Origin: a virus
Strand: one strand, 5' to 3'
Length of the DNA stretch: 51,194 nucleotides
IMG/VR virus record: IMGVR_UViG_3300037488_001108
Coordinates: 1 to 51,194 of that record
Every line of letters starts with the position of its first letter. Positions within the stretch are counted from its first letter, which is position 1. Positions 49,781-51,194 of this stretch are shown here, one piece after another. Below the pieces are notes generated by a model. That model was not told where the DNA came from. It saw nothing but the letters and a program-made list of their open reading frames with translations, and ran no database searches. The translations under genes were made by a program, and so were the position numbers.

Positions 49781-49820
49781 GTTTTTTACGGAATTGATAC
49801 GTTTTTTACGAAACTGATAC
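49781..49820 (-). repeat. Two tandem 20-bp direct repeats before the VRR-NUC gene
   Basis: GTTTTTTACGGAATTGATAC (49781-49800) and GTTTTTTACGAAACTGATAC (49801-49820), 18 of 20 identical, with a partial third (GTTT). They cover the end of the 102-aa gene and the leader of the nuclease gene. They may be an operator or protein-binding site. Confidence 0.75.
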
Positions 49821-50114
49821 GTTTGTCTCCTTCATCAACTCATTAACTGAAAAAGTAATGTGGTTGCACTCTTGAATAAACTCAATAAGTTTATCAAGGT
49901 CTTCTTGCCTAAACGCAAATCGGTTCGCAAGGAACCACGTGTAGGGGGAACAACTATCATCAAGGTCAATCTCGTTGAGCTGAAAGGCTAATTGCTTTTG
50001 AGGAAGTACAGTCATACTGAATAACAAAGTATATTCTGTACCTTTTTGTAACCATTTCTCATTTGGTATTTGAATTGGTTTGTTATTGTCATTTATGCAT
50101 AAACACTTTATCAT
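49806..50114 (-). CDS. Hypothetical protein (102 aa)
   Basis: Starts MIKCLCINDNNKPIQIPNE; mixed alpha/beta, containing YTLLFSMTVLPQKQLAFQLNE. The pattern of an N-terminal Cys-Leu-Cys strand followed by NEKWLQKGTEY resembles a small protein common in Bacteroidota phages, without known function. Overlaps the next gene by 4 nt. Confidence 0.55.
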   Translation of the reverse strand: MIKCLCINDNNKPIQIPNEKWLQKGTEYTLLFSMTVLPQKQLAFQLNEIDLDDSCSPYTWFLANRFAFRQEDLDKLIEFIQECNHITFSVNELMKETNVSVS

Positions 50115-50389
50115 TTCTTAGTTGATTTACCATTATGACCATTTCTTCCTCTGTTGGATTTCATATTCTCCTTGACAATAGTTCCAATTTTAGTATGGCT
50201 CATATCCAAGTTGTCATTATTTCCATAAGTACCGGCATCACGATTGGCTTTATTAAGCTCTACCCTGTAGTTCTTACGTTTTTCAGTAGCTTGATACTTC
50301 TTGTCATAAGCTAACTTTCTTTTTTTTTCCTCATTAGACATATCTAATTTGTCATAGGAAGGGTGTTTCCCCGCTAATTTGTTTCTCAT
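50111..50389 (-). CDS. Basic Asn/Lys-rich protein (92 aa)
   Basis: Starts MRNKLAGKHPSYDKLDMSNE and ends NRGRNGHNGKSTKK. The stretch AYDKKYQATEKRKNYRVELN and DAGTYGNNDNLDMSHTK recalls a DNA-metabolism-associated small protein in phages (HNH-adjacent type). Strongly basic, probably nucleic-acid binding; no catalytic motif. Confidence 0.6.
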   Translation of the reverse strand: MRNKLAGKHPSYDKLDMSNEEKKRKLAYDKKYQATEKRKNYRVELNKANRDAGTYGNNDNLDMSHTKIGTIVKENMKSNRGRNGHNGKSTKK

Positions 50390-50402
50390 CTTGATTGTTT
50401 AT

Positions 50403-50519
50403 TTAGTTGTCTCCTTCGTATGCTTTAGCACACTCTCTGTTACAAAATTCTCCTTCAGAGTCTTCTCCGCAATATCTGCAAGTACACTCTTTTTCTTCAG
50501 GTGGATAATCCCAATTCAT
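50403..50519 (-). CDS. Zinc-finger micropeptide (38 aa)
   Basis: ATG at 50519. Cys residues at 14, 17, 26 and 30 (CRYCGEDSEGEFCNREC), plus C12, form a treble-clef or zinc-ribbon-like knuckle. Small zinc-finger proteins with a CRYC...FCxxxC layout occur in Bacteroidota phages. It is probably a nucleic-acid-binding accessory. Its reality rests on the Cys spacing and the open frame. Confidence 0.6.
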   Translation of the reverse strand: MNWDYPPEEKECTCRYCGEDSEGEFCNRECAKAYEGDN

Positions 50520-50525
50520 AATTGT

Positions 50526-50609
50526 TTAGTTTAAAATTAATAATAAGCAACCGTATAAGGTAGCAAAAACTGCTACCCAAAATAATTTGTCAATAATTTT
50601 ATTTATCAT
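50526..50609 (-). CDS. Membrane micropeptide (27 aa)
   Basis: MINKIIDKLFWVAVFATLYGCLLLILN-type sequence: two Lys near the N-terminus, then one transmembrane segment (residues 9-26). The ATG overlaps the stop of the helicase gene as ATGA, indicating translational coupling. Only 27 aa, so confidence is limited. Its function is unknown. Confidence 0.45.
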   Translation of the reverse strand: MINKIIDKLFWVAVFATLYGCLLLILN

Positions 50610-51193
50610 AAGTAAAAATCTTTTTTAAAGTGAGCTAATGTGTAGTCCTTCTTTTTTGTTACTGCTTTATAAATTTGTTCTTCAATACCTCCCTTGGAGA
50701 AAATCCAAAACACTTCGTTCTTTGGTCTATCCTTGGTAGTCATCCTATCCTTAGATTGCCAATAGCTCGTAGCACTAAAATCAATATTGTAATACACGAG
50801 GTACTCTGCTTTCTTTAGCGATATTCCCTCACGCCCTGATACAATCTGTAATGCTATGTTTTTATAAGTGTCTTCAAAGACACTAAGCTCTGTCGTAAGT
50901 TCATCTCCGAATACCTGCTTCAAAGCCTCAAGCTCTTCTTTAAACTTATAGAAGATTCCAATCTGACAGCCCATCCATTGAGACTTAATAAACTCTGCTT
51001 TAGTGGTGTCTATTACCATAGACTTCCCGCTTTCAAACTTCACAGTTCCTGAGTATAGCTGATGCATTTTACTCATTAGCTTTACGGGAGTATCTCCTAA
51101 TATAACTTCTTCCTTTCCTTGAACAATTAAATCCCTGCTCAACTTTTTAATCAACTTGTAGGTTGATTCCTTTAGTTCGACCTCAAATACTTC
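50606..51193 (-). CDS. SNF2/DEAD-type helicase C-terminal part, 5' end beyond window
   Basis: The frame stays open to the right edge (EVFEVELKESTYK...), so the N-terminal helicase lobe lies outside the window. The visible part has helicase lobe 2 motifs: IVSGREGISLKKAEYLVYYN (motif V region) and QSKDRMTTKDRPK (motif VI region, with the second Arg). It is an SNF2-like ATPase of the phage replication type. It carries palindrome copy 9. Confidence 0.82.
   Translation of the reverse strand, partial: EVFEVELKESTYKLIKKLSRDLIVQGKEEVILGDTPVKLMSKMHQLYSGTVKFESGKSMVIDTTKAEFIKSQWMGCQIGIFYKFKEELEALKQVFGDELTTELSVFEDTYKNIALQIVSGREGISLKKAEYLVYYNIDFSATSYWQSKDRMTTKDRPKNEVFWIFSKGGIEEQIYKAVTKKKDYTLAHFKKDFYL
50868..50883. 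repeat. Dispersed palindrome, copy 9
   Basis: GTGTCTTCAAAGACAC; in the minus-strand helicase frame it encodes S-V-F-E-D-T, the same peptide context (VFEDT) as the groEL copy. Confidence 0.9.
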
Positions 51194-51194
51194 T

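Noticed and set aside
1-51194. CRISPR array, tRNA, integrase or insertion sequence
   Set aside because: No regularly spaced repeats, no cloverleaf with CCA-type end, and no recombinase or transposase motif was found. The dispersed palindrome has irregular spacing and is not a CRISPR.

Overview
The window looks like about half of a tailed, podovirus-type bacteriophage genome infecting a Bacteroidota (probably flavobacterial) host. The host inference rests on low GC over most of the window, promoters of the Bacteroidota type (a TAnnTTTG -7 box), A-rich leaders without Shine-Dalgarno sequences, FISUMP-domain fibres and a family-4-type holin. The virion gene order (small terminase, TerL, portal, scaffold, capsid, neck proteins, a 1621-aa nozzle/muzzle-like protein, fibres, then three ejection-type proteins ending in one of 2962 aa) recalls crAss-like and Cellulophaga podoviruses; that placement is inference. 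No rRNA, tRNA, CRISPR, integrase or complete transposon was seen.

Layout. (1) 1-2288, minus strand: an operon with more GC-rich motifs, holding a 212-aa protein, an amidoligase-like enzyme, two very small genes and a gene cut by the window edge. Two complete type III hammerhead ribozymes lie between its genes, each about 20 nt before a start codon. (2) 2289-2904: a divergent, repeat-rich control region. (3) 2905-6502: a small protein, a membrane micropeptide, phage GroEL, three small genes, phage GroES, and a convergent 148-aa gene. (4) 6518-14104: many small, basic, probably disordered proteins. Five carry a repeated tag (consensus DTPLAPTPEP). A FISUMP fibre, a holin and an M15 peptidase endolysin are interspersed. 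(5) 14116-18619: two fibre proteins with the same N-terminus, a putative tandem GroES-like protein and a 2OG-Fe(II) oxygenase. (6) 18624-48435: packaging, head, neck, tail and ejection genes. (7) 48436 to the right edge, minus strand: DNA-metabolism genes (PD-(D/E)XK-like protein, DnaA domain IV-like protein, VRR-NUC, SNF2-type helicase C-terminus, zinc-finger micropeptide).

How the parts fit together: the plus strand carries late virion and lysis genes with their own chaperonin pair, and the minus-strand arms carry replication or accessory genes. Two signals cut across gene boundaries. The first is the hammerhead pair, in which six base pairs differ between copies with pairing kept. The second is a palindrome GTGTCTT-NN-AAGACAC present nine times, inside and outside genes and read in all three codon phases. 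Neither is explained by protein coding, and with the tagged small-protein family they are the best candidates for undescribed biology here.
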